Part shown: piece after piece, positions 25,621-37,848 of the stretch
Numbering within the stretch: the first letter of the stretch is position 1
Layout: the number at the start of each line of letters is the position of its first letter
Source: Vespula vulgaris
Lineage: Eukaryota; Arthropoda; Insecta; Hymenoptera; Vespidae
Assembly (NCBI RefSeq): GCF_905475345.1
Contig: NC_066586.1
Coordinates: 5,244,400-5,308,399 of the forward strand
Direction: 5' to 3'
DNA: 64,000 bases
Position numbers and translations under genes: made by a program
Notes under the pieces: model-generated
What the model saw: the letters and a program-made list of their open reading frames with translations, nothing else
Databases searched by the model: none
What the model was told of the DNA's origin: nothing

Positions 25621-26071
25621 AAATGCACGTCGAATCCATTTTCACCGTCAAACGCATCCGATTTTACATTAGACGTATCCGACAATACCGTTGCTCTTCC
25701 AGACATACGTGGAAAGGTTCGAATACACGCAAAAGACGTAATAAATTTCCCTCGACTTTCTTTGCTAAACATTCGTAAAAGTTTGTTTCCAGCGCGCCTG
25801 GAAATTAACCGCGAATCTCGTTGGAATAAATTTCTCTTGGAATTTACGAGAGATAACGTATTTCATTCGTCTACCTTTTCGATGACATTCCAACTGGATG
25901 TAGGATTAACATTAGCCGTAGGAAAAAACGTAAAACTAGTGGGGAAAAAGTATCGGTTAAAAAACTAAATTGAATTGAACTCGTCGAGTAGTAAATTCAT
26001 TTTTTTTCTCTTTGGAGGATATCACTGACTTTACCGGTTATGCGATGGACAATAGACGAAACTGTGACTGT

Positions 26072-26072
26072 G

Positions 26073-26148
<76 letters not shown>
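26072..26148. repeat. (TTA)n trinucleotide microsatellite
   Basis: About 25 consecutive TTA units, the longest trinucleotide run in the window. Confidence 0.97.
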
Positions 26149-26485
26149 GTTAATGATTATTATTATTATATTAATTAAACGAATTCTATAGCGTAAGTTT
26201 ACTTTTATAGTTGTTTTTTTTTTAAATAATAAACCTTAGATACGATTTTCTATCGTGAAATCAAATGTCACTTAATGTTTTTAGTCGACCAGTATATTCT
26301 TCGATTCTTTGCGTGATCGTTAAAACGATAATGTTAAGATCGATTCGAACACGAAGCCGAATTCGCGAATGATCCTATCGAAGAACTACGAATGCTTTTT
26401 GTCGTCGGAAAAATAAAATTTTTTAAGTTATATAGAACGAAAAAGTCGGTGTCCTATGATTCGAGCTCTTAACCGAGTTGCCTGT

Positions 26486-26497
26486 AATATATATGTA

Positions 26498-26552
<55 letters not shown>
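26486..26552. repeat. (AT)n microsatellite
   Basis: Interrupted ATATGTAT followed by about 45 bp of perfect AT. Confidence 0.95.
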
Positions 26553-26555
<3 letters not shown>

Positions 26556-27903
26556 CTATACCGGCTCTCTTCGGTGGCCAATACCGCCTGTAAGAGTTCA
26601 TACCGCGCTCGTCGATCAATGTCTTGAATGCTGTTTTCGACGATGCTTCTTCCCTTTTTCGACGACAATCAAAAAACGTTTTGGAATAAAGCTCTCTTGT
26701 TCTTCGTTTCGAAAAATATTTCGCCGTTATCGTAAATCCGACACGAGAAAATATAGAGCAGAGAGATGCAAGGTATTCGAACGAGAATACTTGTTTAGAA
26801 CTGGGATCTTGAGTTACGAACCACAAAATATCGAGGCACTTTTCCCATTCAAGCGTTTCTGCACTGTCAAATCACACGGCGCGCCATTATTCTATTGAAT
26901 AACGTTTTTCTTGTGATGCGCGTTGAAATCCAGGACCCGTACGTATCGAGAAATTTTTGTGTAACCGTGGGGGAAGAAAGGTTCTTTCTCTCTCTGTCTC
27001 TCTCTCTTTCTTTTTCTCTCTGTGATCGTAACACGACCGCCCTCCTGGAAACTCCGTACGCTTTTGATCGGCTTCGTAATTGTGCGACTGAAGACCGCGC
27101 TTGAACTGCCCTCTGCTGGATACTACTTGCATTACTAGTCTTGAGAAATGCTTACTGAAGATGCACCAATGAAATAAGTTCGTTCGTACGCCGTTAAGAG
27201 GCGCTGCTATCTCTTAAAAAACAGTAAAGCGCGAAATCTATAACTTGTTTTATTATTTCAAAATAAATGGAAGTGTTATATATAGTTTCATGTTATTACT
27301 TATAATTTTAATTTGTAATTTGATTTAATCTAAATATAATACCATCTTTTAATAATATTTGTTTTCATAATTTAGCACGAATATTATATTTATATATACA
27401 TATATATATGTATATATGCAACCTGTGTAAGCAGAAGTCATGTAGCATAGTGTGTAATACGCACGTTATTTAATATTCTAATAAAGATGATATTCTTGAC
27501 ATAAATCAACTCATATGTATAAATTATATAGAATAGAAAAATATTCATATATCAATGATACTTGATTATTATAAATATAATATATTATAATAAATAAAAT
27601 TAAATAAAATGTTGAAATCGATTTGTAATGTAACAAGTTAACCTCAACGTGTCTATCTTCAAATACATGCGATTTGTAGCGGATAGGTGTAAGTACATTA
27701 AATGTACAGTGATATGTTCTATAATAAATTTATCGTTATATTTAAATACAATAAGTATCATTGACATTAAGAAATCATAAATAAAAGTGTAGAATCGATT
27801 TTCCGGCTGCTGCATTTCTAACAAATTATTCCGTGAAATAAATATACATATATATTGATTAATGATATAAAATAATTTTTCGCTGTCACATACAGATTAA
27901 AAA

Positions 27904-29968
27904 ATGGCTAGAATGCTGAAATTTCTTCAGACAATAAGAAATAATTGGAAAAAATCGGCATTTGGTGCTGTTGCCTTATCATATGGAGTTTCATACAGTA
28001 AAGAATCATATGAGTATGTTATTTTGATAATTATAAATGATTAAAATAATGAAATAATATTTTCTATCATTTTTACAAATTAATATTTAATGGTTATATT
28101 GTTAGCACCCAACAATTGATGAGACAATATTGTGAAGATGTAATAAAATATGGAGATGAACCTTGTCCTACAACCATGAAACCTCGTCATGTTACAGTTA
28201 TATTAAATCCTGCTGCAAAAAACAGGTTTAAGTTGAAAGTGTATAATTATTACTATGTTCTACAAAGTAATTCCTAACATATTAATTTATTAATTTTCAG
28301 AAAAGCAAAAAAGTTATTTGAAGATTACTGCGAGCCATTATTACATTTAGCTGGAATTGCAGTAACAATTGTGCAAACGGAATCAACAAGTCATACGCGT
28401 AGTGTAGTGGAAAATTTAGATACTCCAACTGATGCTATAATTGTAGCAGGAGGAGATGGTACTTTATCTGATGTTATAACTGGTATAATGAGAAAATACA
28501 AACAAAACGTTCATTCTGTCAAACAATGTCCAATTGGTGTTTTACCATTAGGAGAAACAAATACTGTTTCTCGTGCTTTAAATCCTTGGTGCTTTGATGA
28601 TTTACTTGAAATACGTGAGATGACAGAAGCTACAATGGCTATTATAAAAGGCCACCATAAGTTTATAGATATTATTGAAGTTTATTCACTTCAAGTAAGT
28701 TCGATGGATAATAAGAATTTATTACTAAATTTCGTACAATTTATTTATATCTATCATATTGAAATTTAAGGAAAATCCTGAAATCGAATTAAAACCAGTC
28801 TATGCAGCTGGAACAATAGAATGGGGTGCTTGGCAAGATGCATATGTACAAAGAAATAAGTATTGGCTTGGAAAAACTTTAAGAAAGTATGAAATGCACT
28901 TTGTAATGTTTTTTTTTTTTTCATTATTTTATATTAACTTTAAAATCTTATTATATGTTATAGATATGCAACTTACATATTTAATGGTTACAAAGATAAT
29001 TTAAATTGGAATTGCAATGGATTGTTGAGATATACTGAACCTTGTACAGGTTGCTCACATTGTTATCAAAATATAAATGTCGATCAATCTACGCAAACAA
29101 ATAAAAGATGGTGGCATGCATTTGTGCCAAAAAAAGCAACATTTACATCAGGTAAATGTGTGTTGACGTAATGCTAAATTCAAGAAAGCTTATTCCTACA
29201 AGTTTCAACAATATATGCACATATATTCTGTTTTTATTTATATATTAATAATAGAAGTCAAGATTCCTTTGGATAAACATTCATAATAATATATAAAAAA
29301 GATTAATTATTTCATTATGATCTTTCCTCTTAAGCATATTGCTAAGATATATTTTTAATTTATTTCAGATATGGTAATTGACTACAGCAAAATAACGAAT
29401 GAAAATTGTGGCATTTTTTACGAAGTTCCTATTTCAACAACTGACTTATACATAAAAACCTCAACTATAGATAACGCCGAACTTCAAAAACATTCTTCAT
29501 TAAAAATACAATTAGGTAATACAAAATAATAAAGAAATTATTTAACAAAACTATTATATAATAATACTTAATATTATTTACATGTGTAGGTCCAAAAGAT
29601 ATAGATTATATGTCATTTGTTAGTGAAGGTTGGAAAAGAATAAATGGAAATAGAACTTTAATAAATTCCTCATTTGAAGCAAAGGATATTGAATTGTATC
29701 CTGAAAAGGTAATTAATTTTTTTCTTTTTTTTTTCTTTTCTTTTCTTTTTTTTTCTAAGAAAATTTATTATTTCTAAGTTCATTTTCATAGTACTTTTAA
29801 TGTATTAAAATCTATTTATAATGTATATTTTTTTTACAGAATGATGAACGAGTATTTTATATTGATAACGAGGAATTCGATTTAACAGCAGTTAGAATGA
29901 AATTACTTCCACAATGTATAAAAATATTTTGTTCTAATAAGAAAAACATCAATACACTAAGTAGATAA
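27904..29968 (+). CDS. Agk: Acylglycerol kinase, mitochondrial (AGK/MULK)
   Basis: A lipid kinase of the diacylglycerol-kinase superfamily that phosphorylates mono- and diacylglycerol to lysophosphatidic and phosphatidic acid in mitochondria; in mammals it is also a TIM22 translocase subunit. Exons: 27904-28013, 28106-28225, 28301-28694, 28771-28886, 28964-29151, 29369-29515, 29590-29708, 29840-29968; 1323 nt, 440 residues (human about 422). The N-terminus MARMLKFLQTIRNNWKKSAF is basic, followed by a hydrophobic stretch, as in human AGK, where it anchors the protein to the inner membrane. The catalytic glycine loop GGDGT is at residues 127-131, preceded by VILNPAAKNR (ATP-site start) and followed by PLGETNTVSRAL, all diagnostic of the DAGK catalytic domain. 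A Cys-rich CTGCSHC segment lies in the C-terminal half. An AATAAA lies about 75 bp past the stop. Sphingosine kinase and ceramide kinase are less likely given the N-terminus and length. Confidence 0.95.
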
Positions 29969-30390
29969 TACTGCAAGTATAAATTATTTAAAAATTCTTT
30001 TTTTCCATCCTTTTATAAGGCACATCATATTTCTTCTTTCTCTATAATAAATATTTTATAAAATTATTTATTACTATATGTAAAAAATAGTTCATTTATA
30101 GCATTAATATCTTTTCATTTGAAATAATCAAGTATCAAAACTATTCCTATAGATATTTATAAAAATGGTAATTACATTAGACCAAGAGTACCTTAAATTA
30201 ATTACTTAGATTCAATACAAACTTCAAGGGGAATACTGCTTTATAAGGTACAGTATTAAAAACAATACTAAGCGCGCTTAATTTCTTTTCATGTATCTTT
30301 GATCATATTTCAAAGATGATGTGTCAGTCGTTTGTTACATGACAATGGACACAAATCGTTACTATTTAATATTACACTATGCTATTACTT
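29969..30390. terminator. Short convergent 3' interval between AGK (+) and DTL (-)
   Basis: Only 422 bp separate the two stop codons. AATAAA-type signals occur on both strands within about 40 bp (plus AATAAA near 30047; minus AATAAA read from TTTATT near 30067), so the two 3' UTRs probably overlap. No other feature was seen. Confidence 0.5.
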
Positions 30391-33150
30391 TCATGATATA
30401 GATGGCAAAGAAAGAGTATTTGAGTTTTCCGAACAAATATTTTTATCACAATCCTTATTACTAATTTTAAAGAAATCGAGTAAAGATGGAGCAAGAGATG
30501 TAGAAGTTTTACATCCTTTTAGTGGTTCCATTGATTTGGATCTACTATTTCTACGTACAGGTATACTTGGTTTAGGACTAGGCAGTTTTTCTGAGGATAT
30601 TTTAGTCTTCTGCTCTTTATATTTCTCTCGTATTTTTGTTAACCAGTCAACATTTTCTTTGTATTTCTCAGGAGACATTTGAAGTAGGTGAGGTGCTGTA
30701 CCATCTATCACAAAATTTGGCAGGTTTGATGTAGGTGAAAAAGGAATTGATGTATTATTTCCTTCTAAGGTATTATTTTTAAATTCTGGAACATGTGAAC
30801 TTGTGCTTGGTTTATCAAAGTCATAACTCTTATCGCGTATAGTAGTTGTATCAGTACTTTGACTGAAAAGCCTTCTAGCACCACGATTTTCTATATGTGC
30901 GCGTTTTATTATCGTTTCTAAATTTTCTTGAATAGGAGATAAAATTGTTTGAAATTTTCCATCAGAGTATGATTGCCCAATTCTCATTTGTGAATAAGTT
31001 CTCTTAAAACTATTACTACTACTTTGTTTATACAAATCTCCCAATTTATTGTCTACATCATTAGATCCTGGTGTACTATCTATTAAATAAAACAAAACAT
31101 TTTATTATCCATACAATATATATTTTATATGTATACCTACTTGGTGTTCTATTAGACCTAGGTGTATGTTCTTGCGTTAAAGTATACCGCCGGAAAGTAG
31201 TTGGTGTTGTTTCCATTTTCATATTTTCTATGGATTTTGCACTGAAAACAATTTCTGCTTTACCTCTTATCTCTAATTCTTCATTGTCTATCTTATGCTC
31301 AAGTCCAATTCTCCATATTCTATGGCACGAATCATCCGAACACGTCACTATCTATGTAATTATTAAATTGAAATATAATCTTGATATAAAAGAAAGTGCA
31401 ATTTTCCTACTGTCTACTTCAATCACTACAATACCTTGGTTTCCCCAACAGTGCACCATGCAATGCAAGTAACTTCTTCTGTATGACCAGAAAGTTTAAT
31501 TATTGGCCCACCAGATCGTTTAATATGCCAAATATATGCAAGCTCATCACTAGAACCACTAGCCAAGTATCTTCCATCAGGACTTAAACACGTTTTTACA
31601 TAATAGGTACGATTTTGATGTCCATAAAACTCTGCAACTATGATATAAATAAAATTATATGAAACATTCTAAAATATACATTTCACATGTTACTTGAATA
31701 TTTTAATTTACCTGGTTTTGGATTATAAGAAGATATATTATATGCATATATGATATTGTCCATACAACTGGCATACAACGTAATTCTAGCTGGACATACT
31801 AACAATGAAGAAAATCCGTTTCTTGTACTACTTCCTGCATAATTCATTGTATGTTTAGCCAATGGATCTTTTTTGTGAACGGTATAATTTTTTCTTAAAT
31901 CCCAGACTTTAATTACCCTATAATTATAAAAAGATATAATTATTTTTGATATATCTATTCTTGACATTATTTTTTATTTAAGATTTTATTAGCTCTAAGT
32001 TATTTACCCATCCCCAGCAGCACATGATAGTAATGAGAAATCATCCTGGAAAGCTAGACTGGTAATACTTTGTGTGCAAGATGTATGATTGAGAGTTTTA
32101 CGATGTCTATTATTATTTGAAGATAAGCTATTATGTGCATTAGATATACAATTATCTGCTTTAGCCTGATCACTATGATTTGCTCTTATATCCCAAATCA
32201 TTATACTTCCATCACGAGCTCCTGTGGCAAAGACAGCTGAAAAATAAATGTCCTGTTTAATATAAATGTAACTATAAAGAAAGTGTAAATTTAATATAGA
32301 GCAAATATATTAAATGTACTTATATATACATTACTATAATTAATTATATACCTTTATCTTGATGACGAAATACTGCTGTTTTTACACTACGTGTATGAGC
32401 ATGAAAATATTCTATTTGTTTAATTTCGGATCTGGATACATCCCATAATTTTGCAGTGTGATCTCCCGATGCTGTTACTAATTTTAATTCACCAGGCATC
32501 CATGCAATATCAAAAATTGCATTAAAATGTGCCTGGAATGAATATAAAATTAGTCAAATTTTTATTATTTATAATTTTTATATACTATTTCTTTATACGT
32601 ATAATGAAAAAAAGAAACAAATTACACAAATTTCATTAAAGAACAATATAATACCTGAGTTCCTTCTAATAGCTTATTATGGTTTCCCTTATTACTTATA
32701 TCTTGTAAAGCTATTTTTCCATCTTCATTTGCTAAGGCAAGTATTTGTTCATTGCTTTCCTTAGTACAAAAACGACAAGCAAAAACTGGTGGTTCTGGAT
32801 TATAATCTGGAGCATTTGTATTTGGCGATATTCCACGATATACATCATTATGATAGCATTTTAAACGATATAAAGCTATATCATAATCACGTATAAATTC
32901 TGAAAAAAAAATTTCATACCTCCTTACTAATATTTACAAAAGAATAACTATTCTTTTCAAATAAAATACAAAAAAAGATATATGATTTCTTACATGACAA
33001 TATAATCTTAAAAATACATGATATATATATGCATATATAACCTTTTGTATAAAACAATATATTAATTTTTATTTTCTATAATAATGAATAATTTCCTTAA
33101 TAATTACCAAAGCCCTCTTGACGCCTCGTAATAGAGCGCACTAAGCTCAT
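30391..33150 (-). CDS. l(2)dtl: Denticleless/Cdt2 (DTL), substrate receptor of the CRL4 ubiquitin ligase
   Basis: Cdt2 is the WD40 receptor that brings PCNA-bound degron substrates (Cdt1, p21/Dacapo, Set8) to CUL4-DDB1 in the nucleus during S phase and after DNA damage. Exons: 33150-33108, 32899-32655, 32532-32352, 32236-32008, 31917-31712, 31637-31435, 31351-31137, 31075-30391; 2007 nt, 668 residues. Family signatures are FDIAWMPGELKLVTASGDHT, two DDB1-binding WDxR motifs (IMIWDIR, IKVWDLRKNY), GHQNRTYYVK and SGSSDELAYIW. About 350 WD40 residues precede a long disordered Ser/Thr/Pro-rich tail. Near the C-terminus, APSLLDFF (residues 636-643, 30492-30469) fits the hydrophobic core of a PCNA-interacting PIP box but lacks the leading Gln. 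Alternative acceptors 6 nt apart occur at 31637/31631; the longer form matches the family better. The gene is divergent from HSPBP1 and convergent with AGK. Confidence 0.94.
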
Positions 33151-33469
33151 TTTAATCTTGCATTAATTACGCGTTTTATTAATTATATCGTTATACACAA
33201 TAATTCATATGTCTAATATTCTACGCGCGAAAACTTGTCACTTCGGCTCTTTGCAAATGTGGTGTATACTCATGTAACGATTATTATCTATACTTGATAA
33301 CGTAATTAACATTCACAATATTTCTATAAACATTATTAATATAACAATTTATTCTTTGTTCAATATAAAACTTTTTATCTTTTTAAACTAGCCTCTAATA
33401 TTAACTCTGAAGTGATCAGTTAAATTTGTAAACGTTACTTAAGTTGATACAAAGAACGTTTTTGTTTGG

Positions 33470-33532
<63 letters not shown>

Positions 33533-33981
33533 CTTTAAGAACATGTAATAGTTAGAGGGATTTCAACATATAAACGCATACTTTACTATTGAAGAGAAAC
33601 ATACTTTTGATATCTATCTCTTGAAAGTGTTCACAAAGACATCTGAAGTGAAGGTTCGATTTACTTGTACAGTTGAATAAACTTAACGTAGATTTAATAT
33701 TTAGTAAAAACTGATAGAAATTTATGGATCATGGAGTGAATTTATAATAGATCTTTCGAGAATGTCTGGGAATGTTTTTTGCTCGATATCAAACGATTTG
33801 TGTTCGTACGAAAGTATATACTATTTGACCAGTGGACATTTCAGTTGTACGAAGCAGCAAGAAAACGTATACTTGGCATTTTGTATTTATACGTGATGTA
33901 CTTTGGTTATTATACGGTAAAGAAATTAATGTAGTTTTTTGGTTCATGGGTGCTTCACATACGAGAAAAAGAAATACCAAA
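33151..33981. promoter_or_regulatory. Shared divergent promoter region of DTL (-) and HSPBP1 (+), with a (CT)n tract
   Basis: Start codons of the two genes are 831 bp apart, head to head. A 59-bp perfect (CT)n run lies at 33470-33528. Its complement is a GAGA run, the kind of sequence bound by GAGA-factor or CLAMP proteins in flies; binding here is inference. The HSPBP1 side (33.6-33.98 kb) has no coding capacity and is probably its 5' UTR. Confidence 0.55.
33470..33528. repeat. (CT)n microsatellite in divergent promoter
   Basis: 59 bp of uninterrupted CT/TC dinucleotides between DTL and HSPBP1. Confidence 0.97.
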
Positions 33982-35466
33982 ATGAACAGGTATGTTTAAT
34001 ATGTATATATACGTATATATTTAACTGATCTCCCGATTTTATTAAAAATAATTCAGATTGAATATATTTCTGTTGTTAAAAAATAATTATAAATTTGATT
34101 ACATATAGCAATTAATATGTCGTTATTTTAGACCTACTTCAAATTCTGAAAAAACAAGTGGAGAGAGTCATCCTAGCAGTAGTGCAAGACCGTTATCTAT
34201 AGAAGGACCACGTACTTCAAATAATCAAATTCCACCACAACCATTGCCAGAACAGCCAAGACAACCTACTGATCTTCAAGGTCTTCTGCGATTTGCTATT
34301 GAAGCATCTCAAGCAGAAGGTGTAACACATGAGCCTCAATTTCAACCTTTAGATGAAGAAGTATGAGTATAATTGAATAGTTACTATATAATGTATTTAA
34401 AGATTTGAATTATTATTAACATTTTGTATGTCTTACAGAAGAAAAAATTCTTAACCGAAGCTTTATCCTCATTAACTGTAAATGTGATAGAAGAATTGCA
34501 GAAAGCTATAAAAATTTTATCAAATGTTGTGGATCTTCGACCTGATGATGATTCCTTTAAATATGATGCAGCTCTTGAGCGAATTGCAGATTTTGTGGAT
34601 AGTATTGATATTGCCAATGATTTTTACAAAATTGGTGGCTTTTCAATATTTGGTCCATGTCTGAATTCTTCTCACAGTAGCATCAGGTGGAGAACAGCAG
34701 ATATAATTGCTGAGTTGACACAAAATAATCCATTTTGTCAACAAAGAATTTTAGAATGTGGATTATTTCCAATATTGTTAGGAATGGTAGATAAGGATCC
34801 TTCAGAAGCTGCAAGAATCAAATCTTTGTATGCTATATCATGTATGTACAAAAAGTTGATTTAATATGATTATGCATATTTGAATTTACTATTAAAAAAT
34901 ACTATTTATATTTGTTATATAGGTATAGTAAGAGGACAACCAATGTCTTTACAATACATAGACAAAAATGATGGTTATTCTGTTCTTTTAAGAGCTATGC
35001 AAAGTTCAGTAAAAAAATTACAAATAAAATCTGCCTTTTTACTCTCATCACTTTGCAACAAAGATAATTCAGATAATTTAAAAATAACTTTTGTTAATAT
35101 GGGATTAATTGAACAAGCAACTGGATTATTAGCATCAGATAATATTTCTCCAGAAATAAGGTATAAAAAAATAATAGTTTTAATAAATATAATAATGAAA
35201 CCATATATATACATATTTGTCTGTAAGATAAATTTTTATATATTATCATATTTTTCAGAGAGCAGTTATTAAGTATTCTTACTGGCTTAACAAACAATAC
35301 CTTTTTGCCAGCATTACGAGAATGTCGCAGACCAGAACTCTGTTTAAAAACAACACTTGAACAATGTCTAAAAGAGTTAACACCAGAAAATAAAGAAGAA
35401 ATAGATATGTGTCACCAATTATTAGACAAAATATTTTCTGATAATGATATTGTTGAAGAAAGATAG
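33982..35466 (+). CDS. HSPBP1: Hsp70-binding protein 1 (HSPBP1/Fes1-type nucleotide exchange factor)
   Basis: An armadillo-repeat cochaperone that binds the Hsp70 ATPase domain and promotes ADP release; cytosolic. Exons: 33982-33989, 34132-34360, 34439-34841, 34923-35160, 35259-35466; 1086 nt, 361 residues (human about 360). The first coding exon holds only ATG AAC AG. The N-terminus is a disordered Ser/Pro/Gln-rich stretch, then DLQGLLRFAIEAS, the conserved Fes1/HSPBP1 entry helix. Next comes an armadillo array recognisable by DLRPDDDSFKYDAALERIAD, WRTADIIAELTQNNPFCQ, KSLYAISCIVRGQ and KIKSAFLLSSL-like helices. The C-terminus carries TLEQCLKEL and a final helix ending DIVEER. The start is chosen because exon 2 has no in-frame ATG early enough to keep the N-terminal helix and the spliced ATG fits the phase. 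Confidence 0.93.
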
Positions 35467-36393
35467 TGGAATATATTTCCGATTGTATTACATGAAATTA
35501 TGATTGTAAAAACAATTTAATAACAAGGATAACAATGACAGTGCATCTAGTATATTGCTTGAATGTTTTCTTTTATTCTAATTTATTATTTATAAACAAA
35601 AAATGATAAATTATTAAATATATTGCATTTCTGCATAACTTTTTTTCTACACGTTTTTGGATTACGTTTAAAATGACATGTGTAACGACTATATATTTTT
35701 TAAATATTCCTAATTTTTATGGTTAGTTCATACTAATTTAATTATAAATTATCTTAAATCGATGTTCTTAAATATATGTGAATGCGTAATTAGTAGAATT
35801 TAACGCGCAGTATATACTTATATACCCTGTGGCTATTGTTTCGTCATTCCCTCTCCATGCAACTAAATTTCCCTTTCCATAACTTATGTTACTTCTTCGG
35901 TTCTATTCTCAACGAAAAATATCAATATGTTCAATGATATTTGTAAGTAGGGAGGATGTCACAAACCAATGATATCTTTAGAAACAAGCAATAAGCCAAT
36001 GACGACAGTTGTCTCGTCTGTGATATATGTAAATAATGAAAATAATTGAGAAAAAGAGAGAGAAAATTAAAAAGTTCCCCAAACAGTAAATTTTTTTTTA
36101 TTCTATAATAATAATTTCGTGTAATAAATATTTAATGTTAGAAAATAGAATCTAAAATAAGAATCATTTATATTTTTAATAGATCATTTTCATTATTTAT
36201 TATTCATTTATATTTTTTATTATTAAATAGTGTTAATTTCTATAGGGATAAGTATGACCGATAAAAATGGAAATTTGGCCGCGTGGAGAAGATAGCTCTC
36301 CCCTCCCACTCGTACAATTCATGACTGTAGTATACATAGATTCTTTTTAAACCACACAAAATTGGAGTATAAAGTTTGATTACAGGCGAAGTG
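35467..36393. promoter_or_regulatory. Interval between HSPBP1 and PEX19: 3' UTR plus PEX19 promoter
   Basis: A 927-bp AT-rich stretch between tandem plus-strand genes. It should contain the HSPBP1 3' end and PEX19 start site; a slightly CpG-richer segment is at 35.8-36.0 and 36.27-36.32 kb. No ORF or repeat of note. Confidence 0.4.
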
Positions 36394-37848
36394 ATGTCTG
36401 ACAACAAAAAATCGGAAGAAAAAGTAGAAGATTCGGAGTTAAATGATTTATTAGATAGTAAGTAAATCTCTTTACTTTAATCATAAATTGAAATTTAACG
36501 TTCTAACCTTTGGACAATCATATTCATAAAATGTCATCATTTATATTTTTAATTATCATGCAATATTGTTTAAAATATCATTACTATATATACATTAGGA
36601 AACTTTGAAAGTAAAATTAAACAGTTAAGGTAATTACATGAATATTGACTCAAATATATATTTCTTTATGATTATATAATACTTAAATATTTATTACTTT
36701 TTCCTTTAAATAAATAATATTTATTTAAATTAATAAAAAGAATAATAAATATTATCAGCCTAATATATTACAAAATATTTATGTTGAATTAAGTAGAAGT
36801 TATTTTACATTAATATTTATTATATTTTAGGTGCTTTGGAAGATTTTAATAAGAGTTCTACATTAGATGTGAAAGATGATGATGAAACAGCATCAAAAAC
36901 TGTGCCACTAAGTAATGCAGAGGAGACAGCATCTGCAGATATTGATAATTTATGGACACAAGATTTTATTAAGCATGCTGCGGATCAATTTGAAAAAAAT
37001 TTTCAAAATTTAATGCAAAATGGTAATTATCTATACGTATTTTGAAAAAAATATTACTTCTTGATTTTTCAAATAGGATCAGAAAGCGAATTAGGAGCTT
37101 CATTTCAAAAAATGGCTCAAACAGTTGCCAATGCTATAGTTGATGGAGAAACTACAGATGGTGAACCTACAAGTGCTGATTTCCAGTCAGCTATTGCTCA
37201 AGCTTTAAAGGATTTATCTGTTACATCAGAAAATTTGCAGGTAATTTAGAAAATCCTTAACAAATGATTATAAATATTCAATAATATGAAATTAAATTTT
37301 ATTGTATTTTAGAATGAACCAGATCTTGCCTCAATGTTTGGGCAAATGAATTTGGAAGAAGGTGCAGGGGATATATTGCCATTTATGCAAGGCATGATGC
37401 AATCTCTTTTATCCAAAGATATATTGTATCCATCATTAAAAGAACTAGTAGATAAATATCCTGAATGGTTAGAACAAAAGAGAGATACATTACCCTCAGC
37501 TGATTTACAAAGATATACAAAACAATTAGAATTAATGCAAAAGGTTTGTTATTTATAACTGAAAACATATAACACTAAAAACAACAAACAAAAATTAATT
37601 TGAAATTTATATATTTTAAGATTTGTAATGAATTAGAAAAAGAAAAGGATACTGATTCAGAAGAAATTAAAAAACGACGTTTTGAAATGATATTATCACT
37701 TATGCAAGATATGCAAACTTATGGCCAACCTCCTGAAGAGCTTATTGGAGAACATCCAGCTCTTTTACAATTTGACTCTGAGGGTAATCCTATTATTCCA
37801 CCATTACCTCCTGGAGTAGAAATTCCACAAAATTGCTGTATTATGTAA
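36394..37848 (+). CDS. Pex19: Peroxin-19, peroxisomal membrane protein import receptor
   Basis: PEX19 is the cytosolic chaperone and receptor for peroxisomal membrane proteins; it docks on PEX3. Exons: 36394-36457, 36831-37022, 37077-37240, 37313-37543, 37621-37848; 879 nt, 292 residues (human 299). An acidic N-terminus contains the PEX3-binding helix (ELNDLLDSALEDFNK), split by the first intron. The middle part carries amphipathic helices, and the cargo-binding C-terminal domain has LYPSLKELVDKYPEWLE and RFEMILSLMQDMQTYGQPP, close to human PEX19. The protein ends NCCIM, a CaaX box (C at position -4) for farnesylation, as in other PEX19 proteins. Converges with PGK on the opposite strand. Confidence 0.96.

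Larger units (their letters stand above)
23669..27903. promoter_or_regulatory. Intergenic region between divergent ankyrin (-) and AGK (+): likely ankyrin promoter/5' UTR and AGK promoter
   Basis: The two genes are head to head, so both promoters are expected here. The half nearest ankyrin (23.6-25.9 kb) is richer in CpG than the window average and carries (CGAA)n, (GA)n and (CT)n tracts; the half nearest AGK becomes AT-rich from about 27.2 kb. No 5' UTR exon or TATA box can be fixed by eye. Open frames in this stretch are low-complexity and have no family resemblance. Confidence 0.45.

Noticed and set aside
25268..25772. ORFs of 85-134 codons on both strands
   Set aside because: Their length comes mostly from the pyrimidine repeat; Leu/Ser/Phe or Arg/Glu low-complexity content only.
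26428..26826. 132-codon minus-strand ORF ending in IYIYIY
   Set aside because: Driven by the (AT)n microsatellite; no homology and no splice context.
30332..30682. Plus-strand ORF of 116 codons
   Set aside because: It is antisense to the DTL last exon and has no family resemblance.
30391..33150. First impression of a NEDD1-like WD40 protein
   Set aside because: The WDxR motifs, AWMPGELKLVTASGDHT, GHQNRTYYVK and the overall order match DTL/Cdt2 much better.
33789..33980. 63-codon minus-strand ORF upstream of HSPBP1
   Set aside because: Lies in the divergent promoter and probable HSPBP1 5' UTR; no motif.
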